Assembly: GCA_037447655.1 (NCBI GenBank)
Contig: JBBHKE010000488.1
Span: 1 to 64,000 of the forward strand
Source: Zygnema cylindricum
Taxonomy: Eukaryota > Streptophyta > Zygnematophyceae > Zygnematales > Zygnemataceae
Direction: 5' to 3'
Length of the DNA: 64,000 nt
Below the pieces are notes generated by a model that made no database searches, was not told the origin of the DNA, and worked only from the letters and a program-made list of their open reading frames with translations. Below are positions 51,001-61,363 of the stretch, in pieces (within the stretch, counting starts at the first letter, position 1; every line of letters starts with the position of its first letter). Position numbers and translations under genes: made by a program.

Positions 51001-51271
51001 TATCGACGGCCGAGAATTTCTCATCAATCCGACGCATGAAATTCTCCAAATACTCTCGCATTTGATTGTCGGACATCGAGCCACCGACACCTCTATTTTG
51101 ATCAAGTGAATCCGTGGGGAATGATGACTCAAATGCGGCTCCGGTAAAACTGAACTCTTTCTCTTCTTTAGGAGGATCCTCGGGAGTCGGCAAATTTTCC
51201 CAAAAGTTAGAAACGGGGGTAGCTGAAGAGGAGGGAGAGAAAGGGGACTTCTTTTTGTTCCTTCCCCCCAT
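48014..51271 (-). CDS. gag-protease-integrase polyprotein of copia element 3 (intact)
   Basis: A 1085-residue open frame. Domains in order: a low-complexity N-terminus, an acidic linker, the Gag helical domain (NYPSWKKYIRAEL to about residue 330), a Gly/Arg-rich stretch, two CCHC zinc knuckles (CFRCNRPGHFSSSC, CFNCGKLGHTSQQC), the protease site WIIDTGASHHVC, the integrase zinc domain (WHHRMCH ... CDGCSQGR), and the integrase core with all three acidic residues (HVDLCGQ, RSDNGVEF, SNGVAERKNRTLQE). An acidic Ser-rich tail ends at TAG (48014-48016). The start ATG is 36 bases inside the internal region. The product could assemble particles and integrate DNA but has no RT. Two zinc knuckles instead of one set it apart from elements 1 and 2. 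Confidence 0.92.
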   Translation of the reverse strand: MGGRNKKKSPFSPSSSATPVSNFWENLPTPEDPPKEEKEFSFTGAAFESSFPTDSLDQNRGVGGSMSDNQMREYLENFMRRIDEKFSAVDRRFDELTHGDPDPDPDGGDSDDSDGEAKKVKDKRGKLKLDDDSDLEEDSQGGVEMFQMPGKTVVFNGSNYPSWKKYIRAELILRGLWKVVNGEEKIPVGDAKARRLWKRKNLAAITGLMQTCSVSVHDHFLTHSTAHGCWKALESQFERGIQNKGQYMFSDFMQFKMKSNESFDDAVKRFNIIVEQLLNNGRVITEEDKVTGFLNALPDKWIHLKEILLARENNTYEFIVNYLKMAESNRVSSSKGSLGTGSLNVTAPEFADLHYFRGRGGGKGGGPRGRGKWLDRGGNSRPRSVQNDSSNVLCFRCNRPGHFSSSCPEKEKECFNCGKLGHTSQQCYSKFSSGGVRGGRSFGGRGRGRDSGRGRGRYGGHGGSYGNFVDLGNFEGDEGGQTFTCLHLSIDSLSEPSDAREKEWIIDTGASHHVCTDATLFDDMRSLTVPKLITVASGQTITVGKVGTVRLNLPTWDRFGNETISEARLLNVLYIPDGSVNLLSVPQIQRAGGSVVARGDSAIRIYRADGKLIGEGEVTNSMHSRLLWSQPRKNASSTGILNQISELKGDLTLWHHRMCHTSEGNLRKMIKTACVRGLDLATGKKVNGCDGCSQGRQIRKPHPTKDVKFRAQHPLELVHVDLCGQIKPESLGGNRYIMVIVDDYSRFSWVRLLKRKSDALQTFIEWHAFAERQCERKLKAIRSDNGVEFIAFERYCKEKGITQQFTSPYSPESNGVAERKNRTLQEMVRAMVHSAGQSISLWGDAILTANYICNRRLTSVSGDKTPFELLYGRKPALHHLRIWGCRATVYVDQVKRKGKFAAKSWPGIFVGYSTKGNLYRVFDPVRRIVEESRNVNFHEDLKSVIEKSAELKKNLDFYEVDDVANFPDIEDSDSDEEAESNVNIKKGKSNVNSSSEKLDIDIDVRSNASRNSKMSTESQKSSSSKSSLPNMDEEEQDVEQVPFLRRSTRENRGKKPNRLSYDKIGGENSNSHYFVSDAKETEFLL

Positions 51272-51293
51272 ACACTACAATGGAGCTCTACCC

Positions 51294-51305
51294 GCTCCGA
51301 TACCA
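51294..51305 (-). promoter_or_regulatory. primer-binding site, 3' end of initiator tRNA-Met
   Basis: The minus strand reads TGGTATCGGAGC, one base from the common plant copia site TGGTATCAGAGC. Element 3 thus uses conventional tRNA 3'-end priming, unlike elements 1 and 2. Confidence 0.85.
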
Positions 51306-51307
51306 AA

Positions 51308-51878
51308 TGAAAGGATCGATAATAAATTCTGAGCTCACTAACAAATACTTATAGCAGCAGAAGCATTCAGATTATAAAACATTAAATCAACATTGAAGAG
51401 ACATTTCAAAAAATTCTCACATTAATATAAAACTGAAATTACAATTTCTTCTCTATCTCTTCTATTACTCCATATAATCCTCCAATTCCTCATTGATTAA
51501 CACACAGTCATAGTGTCCCTTAAATATAATACCAGCCATGGCGTGACACGTGTGAGCGTGCGCCGCCAAGAAGCCTCCAAAAATCTGCCACCTGTCCGCA
51601 GATTAAGCTAGAATACTCTAAAATTCACTAAGGACTGAAACATTGCAAAACGACAAGTGAAAACGAAAGTACTAGACAAAACTAGAAGTACTATCGTACT
51701 AAACTAGACGTACGAAAATCTAGACGCGAAACGAAACAACAAATATTTCACGAAACAACTAGAACTTCATCTAAATACACGTAACTGTACTTTCGGTATA
51801 TTCTAGAAAGTACAGTTTTTCTTTCGCGAAATCAAACTGATTTTCGCGTGCGTACGATTCTTTCAATGAATCGTAACA
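51308..51878 (-). repeat. 5' LTR of copia element 3
   Basis: 571 bp, apparently identical to 47200-47770. Two bases separate it from the primer-binding site. Confidence 0.93.
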
Positions 51879-51883
51879 CATGC

Positions 51884-52282
51884 CATATGCCTCCTGCCAC
51901 GTTGATTGCAGGTCAAGTGAAAATATCCTCGCACGCTTCGTCTGACATCCACCGACATTCAAAGTTTGTCGTGACCTTCAAGGTTTATCGCGTCTTTTTG
52001 CCATTCCGTTTCAAAATTTTGATTTCTATTTTCAAAATCAAAATATAGCCAAACACTTTATGTACGAATCAATAATTACCTCCGGTAGTACATAAATTTC
52101 GTACATATATTCCGTTTGTAGATTTTTTTAAATAATTTTAGAATTTGGACTCTAACCTACGTGGCGCCAATCATAATTGAGGAAGGTTTGTTACTAGGCC
52201 GACACGATGGAGCGGACTTCTAGTAAATGCTGCCAGGAGACTTGTCCGTACATTACTGGGACCGCCTAATGGAATGTCACCC
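51884..52282. other. spacer right of copia element 3
   Basis: No gene. TGTACG words are typical of the remnants around. Confidence 0.4.
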
Positions 52283-52959
52283 TGAGTCGATATTCTATCA
52301 CGTAGAGTGTGTAAGCCACGTGTTCTAAATCGACTAGCGCCACGCAAGCTACGATCCGATATTGATTATCTTTCAGATTTGTAGCACTGACAAACTTAAC
52401 TTCATATCTTGACTTGCATACCATGTACCTACGTACGAAGTGATGATAAGACAAAACTTGTATACTTTTTGCATACGCCAGTCTGTACGCCAGCTCATTT
52501 TTTAGGGTTTCATTTTTCGAACATAACGAAAGTCCTTTGAGAGAAATAGTGTGACGAACAAAAGTTACCGAAAATAGCGTGACGAGGGAATGTTACGAAA
52601 TTTCGTTTTTATTTTCGGTTGTATTTTTGGAAACCGCGTGTCATGTGCAAATCTTAAGATTTTTCGTTGGTTTTCCATCATGACACGTAGCTTAATCGTC
52701 TAGCGTGTCACAATTTTGTTTTCTGTATCTCCCAACCCACCTCCTCGAGGTGGGTTGACATTACAGGAAAAAACGAAGCGAACTCCTCGTAGATGAACAT
52801 CCAACGGCCACTTTTACCTCCAAGACATTCAGAGAGTATCGGCAAGATTCTTTGTAATGTTGGTTTTCGTATAAAAACAAAATAGGCGGTACGATTTAGT
52901 ACGGAGGGTCGCGGATTTATTTAAACTTCTCCACTTTTCGCTTGATGGAGCATCACCCT
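52283..52959. mobile_element. non-autonomous element with AGGGTGAYGTTCCATCA ends (copy B, reversed)
   Basis: Reverse-oriented relative of 22361-23085, including GGCGCCACGCAAGCTACGAT-type sequence (52330-52352), a CTCCTCGAGGTGGG stem at 52740-52757 and the right end GATGGAGCATCACCCT. No coding capacity. Confidence 0.65.
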
Positions 52960-53430
52960 AATTCGGTCGCTCGAAATTTCGACTCTATGACATCAAATAG
53001 AGTAAAAGATTCTATTTTTTTCATTATTCTAATTTAGGCGAGTTTAATTAGCATAAAAAAATTGTAATATAGGTTTTTTTTTAAATAGTGTGGAGTACGG
53101 ACGACGTTCGACCGTGCAAAATTGTAGTTTTTAAAGTAAAAGGCACAATTAATTATTTAATAGAGTCGCGCTCGCACGTGAAATTGCACTAAACGAAAAA
53201 TGATTCACATCGAAAAAAAGCCGTTCGCATAACTCTCATCCGTCGACAGCATCGTCGTCACATTTAGCGCGACAAATAGTGCTAACGTCATAAAGACGTC
53301 AAAACTATACGGACTGACAAATTTTGAACATCTGCTTAATTTAGTGTTCATAATTTGAGCGCGGATAATTATTACCGACATAACCCAATATAGAGTAGTT
53401 AAATAAATTAGAGTAAACTTCCTCTGTGAA
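52960..53430. mobile_element. fragment of the 616-bp TACACCG-family element (reversed)
   Basis: Contains CGCTCGAAATTTCGACTCTATGACATC-like sequence and the inverse of the interior shared by 23092-23712 and 45411-46026. Terminal repeats are not both present. Confidence 0.6.
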
Positions 53431-55060
53431 AAAATTATATCATATAACCTACACCTTTAATCGTTATTATCGTATATAAATTATTAGTGTAAAGAAAAAA
53501 TTAGCGTCATTCATTATAACTTAGTGCCAAAAGACGTGGCATATTATGGTCCACGTTCGTAAATAGTGTAATTTATTAAATTTAAGGTATCAATGTCAAA
53601 TTTTTGGGTTGCCGATGTAGCGTACATAATACTAATAACGATTCACGGTGTAGAGTTAATTACTTTAATTGTTTTTTTTTGTTTTTTTACTCTGATTTTT
53701 TCATTACTCTAATTACGATTCGCGGTGTAGTTTGCCTGAAAGAACCTTTTCAAAAAGGATTTTTACTCTAATTTATTTAAGTACTCTAATTTGGCGCGCT
53801 AATATCTCTACTGCAAATAAGGTATTCGTACAAAATCTGACAAAACGTACAGTTTATCGTCACTATGACGTTTGCACTACGCGGTTTGTTAAAACGTAGC
53901 TACATGATAACGACCTCTGATAAATCAATATTTGTATTTTTTACCTATAAAAGTACATTTTTGTACGGTCGGACGTCGTCCGTACTCCACATTATTTTAA
54001 ACGAACATATATTATATTCTTTTTACGCTAATTAAAACTCACCTTAAATAGTATAATGACAAATTTATAATCATTTACTCTATTTAAGGTGATAGAGTCG
54101 AAATTTAGGGTGACTGAATTAGCGTTATTTACTCTAATTACGATTCGCGGTGTACAACACACCTTGAATCGTTATTAGCGTACATAAATTATTAGTGTAA
54201 AGATAAAATTAGCGTAATTCATTGTTTAGTGCCGAGAGACGTGGCATATTATGGTCCACGTCCTTAAATAGTGTAATTGATTATATTTAAGGTATCAATA
54301 TCAAAATTTTGGGGTGCCGATATAGAGTACATAAGGCTAATAACGATTCACGGTGTACGGTACACAGTTAATCGCTATTAGCGTCAATGACTCTAATTGC
54401 GGTACCCCGTTCTTTTACCCATATTCTCAAACAGAATTAATAAAAACCCTTTTAAAAAAAAGTAAATGATTTCCTTCAAAACCCCCTAATTTCCAAATAG
54501 CGTTAATAAAGCTATTTGTTTCATAACGCTATCTATTTCTAAACGCTACAACGTGAGTCATTATTATACTTATGTACTCTATATCGGCGCCCCAAAATTT
54601 TGACATTGATACCCGAAATACAGTGATTGATTCTATTTTATCCGTGACGTTAATTACGGCTTTTGTGAATTAACGTCAATGGAATTTTCGTACTTATTTT
54701 ATGAATAGTGTGGTGTACGGAATGTGTTTGCCGGTACAAAATTGTACTTGATAACCAAAAGTCGTACGGAAATTGTAGTTAACTTATGACGGTTGCATAC
54801 AGATTCGTGCGTAGAATAAACGTGGAGTCGAGTTTGCGACAAACGCGTTCGCAAACCCAAATTAGAATTATGGATGAATTACACTGAAAAGACGCGACGT
54901 GGTACGGATTGTCAGGTTTTTTTACTTCTACCTATTTTAACGTATATGTAATGACGACGGATTCTGTCTACCTAAATCAACATTATAGAGAAATTACAAT
55001 TAAACATTTTTTTTTATAATGGTATTGATACACAAATTAGAATCAATGACACTAATTTAT
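53431..55060. other. nest of TACACCG-type element remnants
   Basis: The words CGATTCGCGGTGTA, CACCTTGAATCGTTATTAGC, ATAACGATTCACGGTGTA and similar occur at about 53635, 53715, 54150, 54345 and further right, so the stretch is built of short inverted-repeat elements inserted next to or into each other. No gene is seen. Confidence 0.6.
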
Positions 55061-56405
55061 TTTGATACTAATAATTTTTATAGTCTAATAACGATTCACG
55101 GTGTAAACCGCCAATTGCTATTAGCATATTGAACGCTAACTCGGTCACGTTTTTTTTCCAAATTCTTAAATAGCATAAATTGTTATGTTTTTTCCTTTAC
55201 GCCATTTAGGGTTTTTTTCTAGTTAGCGTAAAAACGAAAGTACGCTGTCATTTAAACAGTGTGGTGTACGGTCAATTCCATACTGTACAAAATTTTACCT
55301 TTTCATGTGAAAAATTATAAGTAATGAGTTTTAGCGTTGACGTCCAATTCGTACCAATTTCAACTTTTTTACAAAAACTGCGTAGTATTCGTCATTTTCA
55401 TAATTTTCGTAAAATTCGTGTGAATTTCAATGTATGCCAAGGTACATAAACGTACGAAAACGTAACTTTGGAAAATCCTTAAAAATCTTAAAAAGTACGG
55501 AAATAAAACACAAATGTACAAAATTGTAGTGTTGTGTATCGGTAAGGATTTGCCGATAACCGATATGGACCTTTTTTCGGGTACCCGATAATCGATATAT
55601 TGGTACGATATATCGCTATCGGTATTATCGCCGATAAATACCCGATATTTATCGGTTTTATCGGCGATAACACCGATACCGATAACTATCGGCGATATAT
55701 GTACGGACCGTACACATAAATGTACGGCATATACATTCAACTGTACATCATATTCCCCGGACAGAAAGTGCAGTAGCCGCCATGAGGTCTGTACTGTTTT
55801 TGTACGAACCCAAAAAAACGATGTACCTTTCACATCCGACGCCACGGCTTTGTCCCTTTATTCCTTGAGATCCACTGGAAACCTGCCACGTGTCAATCTG
55901 TCGGCTTCTTTGGCATAAGCCGCCAAAAGAGCCATTCCGTGATGTCGGCGCTCACGCTGGCCGTCCGCTCGCATTCTCTCATTTCAAGTCGTCCGTTCAA
56001 TTTCGGCGGCGCGCAGAATGTTATTTTGCGTCCGTTGTACTTTGTGTCCGCCGTCCTTTGTCTGTTCCATGTTCACCACCTAGTTGGTACAGTTCCGTAA
56101 TTCGCCGTAAAATTCTTGTTCAGTTGACCGGCCAACGTTTCCTATGCTGCGTTTCCCGTAATAATTTCCAGTTAAACAGTTACGGAACAGGTTCGTATAC
56201 ATGGCATGCCACGCTATATAATGTAATTTTAAAATACAGTATATAATAAGGTACTATAGTATGCGTACTATATATTTTTGAAGTTATCGCCGATATGGAA
56301 TTTGTTGGTTTCGGACGAACATATCGGGACCTCTGACCGTTTGATAACCGATTACTATCGGTATCGGTGTTATCGCGATAACTTTTTTTCTGATACACAA
56401 CACTA
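55061..56405. repeat. left copy of a 1345-bp direct duplication
   Basis: Matches 58131-59475 with a constant offset of 3070 bases and few differences. It ends exactly at the right terminus of the hAT-like element (56405). Confidence 0.93.
55527..56405. mobile_element. hAT-like non-autonomous element inside the left duplication copy
   Basis: 879 bp, TAGTGTTGTGTATCGG to GATACACAACACTA. The left flank is CAAAATTG as in the other copy, but the right flank (GTTCCCAG) is not a target duplication, so the flanking DNA was exchanged exactly at the element end. Confidence 0.88.
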
Positions 56406-56698
56406 GTTCCCAGCTCCCGGTTTTGTTGGCCAGCTCCTCCAAAAAATGAGCTGGGGGGGGGGAATTATTGGGTCCACTTCACTCTAGGGGAGTGTTCTTC
56501 CCTTTTCTCTCTTTGGGTCATTTTCACCTTTATACCTTCTCATGGTATATATTTTTTTGTCTTTTCATCTTTATTTTCGTTGGTGTATATGTTAGTGAGC
56601 ATGACTTTGCTGGTTGTGATGCATGTTCACTTGCTTGTCTCTCATGCACCACAGCTGTCATGCCGCATCGTGTCGGTTGCTCGCGTGCACGATATCAT

Positions 56699-56905
56699 GC
56701 CCGCACACGCAATGTTATGAATGCACGCGCGGTATTTCGCACGCACGTGCGGTATTTTGCACGGACGCGCGGTATTTTGCAAGCACGCGCGGTATTTTGC
56801 ATGCACGCGCGGTTTTTCGCATGCAAGCATGGTTTTAGGCACGCGCGCGCGATATAATGCTTCCACGCGCGATTTAATGCATGCACTCACAATTTGATGC
56901 ACACA
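56699..56905. repeat. CpG-rich 20-bp minisatellite
   Basis: About ten units of the type GCACGCGCGGTATTTTGCAT with 20-base spacing. The central units are nearly identical and the outer ones are decayed. Open frames on both strands (for example repeated ARGILHARAV-like protein) come from the period not being divisible by 3. Confidence 0.85.
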
Positions 56906-57475
56906 CGTCTAGCTTTTTCGTTCGCACGTGCGGAATTTCGCGTCGGTTCATATATTTAGAAGATTGTTGAACTGTACTAATTTCGTGTGATACTTTTTAT
57001 TTCGTGCGTAGGTATTTCGATTTCGAGTATTTTATGCGGTATATTTCGTTTCGCACGTATGCACGCGATTTTGAAGTATAGACGCGGATTATCGTTTGGA
57101 GGCGAATCACGATTTCCGGGCGACGCTTCGATGCATTTTATATATTTAAGTCGCGAACCCATGTAGGTTCGCGCGTACATGTAGTTAGGGAAGGTTTGTA
57201 CCCTCGGCGCTGGATGTTGTCAAGTGTATGGCAGATGATGTTGGCCGCCTATTAGCCAACATCTTAAGTAGTTTTATGCATGTAAAGTAGGCTAGACGTA
57301 GGCTAGTTTTGCTTAGGCCTAGCGTAGCTCCTACTTAGGCTAATTCTCAGACTTAGAGAATTTTAGCTTTTGGACAAGAATTTTCTCTTGGCGGCGGAGC
57401 TGTTTTCTTGCTTTCTCCTTGCAACCGATTGGCCACCATTTTCTTTTCTTCTTGTTAGCTAGTGGTAGATGCTAG

Positions 57476-57700
57476 TTAGTGTACGGATTTTCTCTCTTTG
57501 TGTTCTGCCTCGTTTTTAATCCACATGGCTTTGGCCAAGTCCGGAAGGTTTCCCTCCAAATTTGTCGTTTTGGCGATTAGTGGAGTGGAGGCTTGAGGCG
57601 TGGCATCTTGTATTAGGCTGTGCCGTTCTCCGGACAGCTGGACGGTTTTTTTGAATGTATTTGTTTGTGTGGCATTTCGGTTGTCTTCTAAAAGTGCCAT
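57476..57700 (-). CDS. hypothetical 74-aa open frame in the inserted segment
   Basis: ATG to TAA, polar (Lys, Glu, Thr, Asn) and without low complexity, e.g. QLSGERHSLIQDA and NLPDLAKAMWIKNEAE. It looks more like coding sequence than the surroundings. It may be a fragment of a transposon protein or a captured gene. I do not recognise it. Confidence 0.25.
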   Translation of the reverse strand: MALLEDNRNATQTNTFKKTVQLSGERHSLIQDATPQASTPLIAKTTNLEGNLPDLAKAMWIKNEAEHKERKSVH

Positions 57701-58130
57701 TTTTTACCGAATCCGAATTTCTCGGTTTGGTTGGAAGTTTTTGTTTTACTTCGTTGCTTTCCTATGAGATAACTCTTGTAAAGAATACGTTGAAGACCCG
57801 AAAGCCTAGTGGCTACCTCGTGGCTTAGTATTCTTGTCCAAAAGATTGAACTTTTCAAAATCACATTTTTTTAAAGTCTATTTTTTAAAAAATAAATTAT
57901 TAAAAATATAAATTTTATTTCATAAAAAAACTTATTACCTTTCATATTCAGTTTTTATTCTTGTTTTTGTCTTTCCATTTTCTTTCCACTTTATCTTTTA
58001 TTTTCAGTTTTTCTTCTCAGTTTGGCGTGAGAACAAAAATCAAAAGAAAATAAAAATATAAATTATATTATTTTCAATATAATATCTATCTTTTCATTCC
58101 TAGATTTTTTTTCACCTATTTTTGATCCAG

Positions 58131-59475
58131 TTTGATACTAATAATTTTTATAGTCTAATAACGATTCACGGTGTAAACCGCCAATTGCTATTAGCATATT
58201 GAACGCTAACTCGGTCACGTTTTTTTTCCAAATTCTTAAATAGCATAAATTGTTATGTTTTTTCCTTTACGCCATTTAGGGTTTTTTTCTAGTTAGCGTA
58301 AAAACGAAAGTACGCTGTCATTTAAACAGTGTGGTGTACGGTCAATTCCATACTGTACAAAATTTTACCTTTTCATGTGAAAAATTATAAGTAATGAGTT
58401 TTAGCGTTGACGTCCAATTCGTACCAATTTCAACTTTTTTACAAAAACTGCGTAGTATTCGTCATTTTCATAATTTTCGTAAAATTCGTGTGAATTTCAA
58501 TGTATGCCAAGGTACATAAACGTACGAAAACGTAACTTTGGAAAATCCTTAAAAATCTTAAAAAGTACGGAAATAAAACACAAATGTACAAAATTGTAGT
58601 GTTGTGCATCGGTAAGGATTTGCCGATAACCGATATGGACCTTTTTTTGGGTACCCGATAATCGATATATTGGTACGATATATCGCTATCGGTATTATCG
58701 CCGATAAATGCCCGATATTTATCGGTTTTATCGGCGATAACACCGATACCGATAACTATCGGCGATATATGTACGGACCGTACACATAAATGAACGACAT
58801 ATACATTCAACTGTACATCATATTCGCTGAACAGAAAGTGCAGTAGCCGCCATGAGGTCTGTACTGTTTTTGTACGAACCCAAAAAAACGATGTACCTTT
58901 CACATCCGACGCCACGACTTTGTCCCTTTATTCCTTGAGATCCACTGGAAACCTGCCACGTGTCAATCTGTCGGCTTCTTTGGCATAAGCCGCCAAAAGA
59001 GCCATTCCGTGATGTCGGCGCTCACGCTGGCCGTCCGCTCGCATTCTCTCATTTCAAGTCGTCCGTTCAATTTCGGCGGCGCGCAGAATGTTATTTTGCG
59101 TCCGTTGTACTTTGTGTCCGCCGTCCTTTGTCTGTTCCATGTTCAACACCTAGTTGGTACAGTTCCGTAAGTCGCCGTAAAATTCTTGTTCAGTTGACCG
59201 GCCAACGTTTCCTGTGCTGCGTTTCCCGCAATAATTCCCAGTTAAACAGTTACGGAACAGGTTCGTATACGTGGCATGCCACGCTATATAAGGTAATTTT
59301 AAAATACAGTATATAATAAGGTACTATAGTATGCGTACTATATATTTTTGAAGTTATCGCCGATATGGAATTTGTTGGTCTCAGACCGATATATCGGGAC
59401 CTCTGACCGTTCGATAACCGATAACTATCGGTATCGGTGTTATCGCGATAACTTTTTTACCGATACACAACACTA
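58131..59475. repeat. right copy of the 1345-bp direct duplication
   Basis: Pairs with 55061-56405. Left of it the sequence is unrelated to that left of 55061. Confidence 0.93.
58597..59475. mobile_element. hAT-like non-autonomous element, complete, 8-bp target duplication
   Basis: 879 bp with inverse ends TAGTGTTGTG... and ...CACAACACTA. CAAAATTG flanks both sides (58589-58596 and 59476-59483). Subterminal TATCGG/CCGATA arrays and the same core as at 24090-25062. No transposase. Confidence 0.93.
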
Positions 59476-59483
59476 CAAAATTG

Positions 59484-59982
59484 TATAAAATTGTACCCTA
59501 CAAAATTGAATAGTACGGAATAGATACGGCAGCCGTACTGAAATAAATGAATGTACGGAAATGTACCTTGGAAGCCCTAAAAATGCCCTTGAAATAACCC
59601 TAAAATGAACGAACATAGACAGACACTGTACGTTAGTGTAAAATTATTGTACGGAAGGTACGCATTTTACTTACTTTTCATCGTCGTTTGATGTGTACCT
59701 TACGTAATTTAAGTTAGTTTATAATGTGCGTAATATGCGCACGAGACATCTATGAGTTTTAGTAACCACGGACGCATGAGAATATGCGCTCTAAAAAGGG
59801 GATGAAATCGGGCTGTCAAAAATCACGTTTGCACGTACTCGTCCGACAACCACGTTTCGATTGTGTGAACGTACAATTTGTGTACGATTTGTCTGATTGT
59901 GTACAAGTACCTATATTAGTGTAAACATATTTACAGCGAGTATTTTTTCTTTTGAAAAACCCAAATTAGGATTAGTAAACAG

Positions 59983-60023
<41 letters not shown>

Positions 60024-60118
60024 TTTTTAGTTTCCAAATTCCTAATTAGCGTTAATAACTGTAATTATTCCTATACTCTAAAAATACATGTACGCTAATA
60101 ACGATTGGTGGTGTACAG
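59484..60118. other. transposon remnants and a TA microsatellite
   Basis: Contains TGTACGG words, a (TA)n run at about 59994-60021 and an element end (ATAACGATTGGTGGTGTA) at 60098-60115. No gene. Confidence 0.5.
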
Positions 60119-60303
60119 TACACCGCCAATCGCTATTAGAGTATATAACGCTAGTTCGGTGCCCCTAAGTTTCGATCCCAAAACCTGAAATAGAATTAAT
60201 AACACTATTTAAGTACGTGGACCATAATCTGCCACGTCTCAGGCACTAAATTAGAATCAATAACGCTATTTAATCCTTGACTCTAATAGCGATTGGCGGT
60301 GTA
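60119..60303. mobile_element. 185-bp TACACCG-family element
   Basis: TACACCGCCAATCGCTATTA and its inverse close both ends, forming perfect inverted repeats of at least 24 bases. TA is present at both ends. It is the smallest clear member of the family here. Confidence 0.85.
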
Positions 60304-60311
60304 CAACACAG

Positions 60312-60531
60312 TACACCGTGAATCGTTATTAGCGTAATTTATGCTATTTAAGGCACCATTGTTTTCAAATTCTCAAATAGAATTATCTATATTATTTAGA
60401 AAAAAAACCCGAATTCCTAATTAGAGTAAACGATTTCGTTGAAAATTTCCAAAATTCTCGATTAGAGTAAATAACGGTAATTATTCCTATACGCTAAAAA
60501 AACTTGTACGCCAATAACAATTCAAGGTGTA
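60312..60531. mobile_element. 220-bp TACACCG-family element
   Basis: Ends TACACCGTGAATCGTTATTA and the diverged inverse (AATAACAATTCAAGGTGTA). It lies only 8 bases from its 185-bp neighbour. Confidence 0.7.
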
Positions 60532-61363
60532 CAGTACAATTTAGATGTTTGGAAAGTCCTCAGTCTTGCATTCCTCTCAAAGAAACTATGCCCGACGAGG
60601 AGGGCAACTAAAGCGATCTAGAAAGCGCTTTCATCTCGTGTTTTCGTTGATCATATTTGTTTTCCTTCCCTTATTTCTCGTTTTTTTTTTCAATTTGTTA
60701 GAGAAGTCAGCCTCGTACAAATTTATAATTAGTAGACTGACGGTTGCGTACAGTGTATCAATGTATTTGGCCAATCGGTTAATCTTTTTTGCGTCGACGT
60801 GTACAAAATGACTGACTTATCGTACCTTGATGGGTACGGCGATTCTATTTTAGATTTTGATACGACTTCGCTTTGCAAAAAAATCCACAACATCATACAA
60901 ATATTTACATAACCGCAAGTGAGAACGAACTTAGTGGTGACAAATAACATTGTACTTGTCGAGAAACGTGGCAATGTAGCACATAAAGCGGAGTCCACTT
61001 CAAATCTCACTGAATCTGTACAATTTTGCAAGAAGACAAGGTTAAGTACACTACACCGCCAATCGTTATTAGCGTAGAAGTTTGATTAGAGTATAATAAT
61101 AATTACAGTGGTGTACGTTATTTAAGAATTTGAAAATTTTGGAAAAAATCATACATTCTAATTGTTTGATTATGGTAATTTGTAGTGTTGGGTATCGGGT
61201 TGTTTCATATCGCGATAATTTTGATATTCGATAAATCGAATATCGATCGAGCAAAGTCTTCGATATATCGTACCGCGACCAACATATATTATCCAATATA
61301 TATCGCAAAAAAAGGGTGCCCGTACAGGTACCGTACATGTACCGAAAAGGTACGTACAGTATA
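60532..61363. other. spacer with a diverged hAT-like end
   Basis: An open plus-strand frame at 60545-60811 has no recognisable motif. A further TACACCGCCAATCGTTATTA end is at about 61053. At about 61183 a diverged TAGTGTTGGGTATCGG end starts, followed by TATCG words up to the truncated copia element. Confidence 0.5.

Larger units (their letters stand above)
47200..51878 (-). mobile_element. young Ty1/copia element lacking reverse transcriptase (element 3)
   Basis: Direct repeats of 571 bp at 47200-47770 and 51308-51878 show no difference that I could see. CATGC is duplicated at 47195-47199 and 51879-51883. The order on the minus strand is 5' LTR, primer site (TGGTATCGGAGC, 51294-51305), an intact gag-protease-integrase frame (48014-51271), a short RT/RNase H remnant, polypurine tract (GAAGAGGGGGAA, 47771-47782), 3' LTR. 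Equal LTRs point to a recent insertion. It lacks the RT and RNase H cores, so it must have used enzymes from a full-length relative. Confidence 0.95.
56406..58130. other. 1725-bp segment between the duplicated blocks
   Basis: Unlike its neighbours it is not built of TACACCG or TATCGG elements. It holds a short poly-G run (56454-56461), a CpG-rich minisatellite and a possible small coding fragment (both listed), then AT-rich sequence. Its origin is unknown. Confidence 0.6.

Noticed and set aside
55980-56070. tRNA-like B-box word (GTTCRATTYCGG in the related copy near 24490) suggesting a tRNA gene or SINE
   Set aside because: The T-stem does not pair beyond one base pair and no acceptor or anticodon stem forms; it belongs to the hAT-like element core.
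56468-56902. Open frames of 63-129 aa on both strands with Ala/Arg/His repeats
   Set aside because: Products of the 20-bp minisatellite, which opens all frames.
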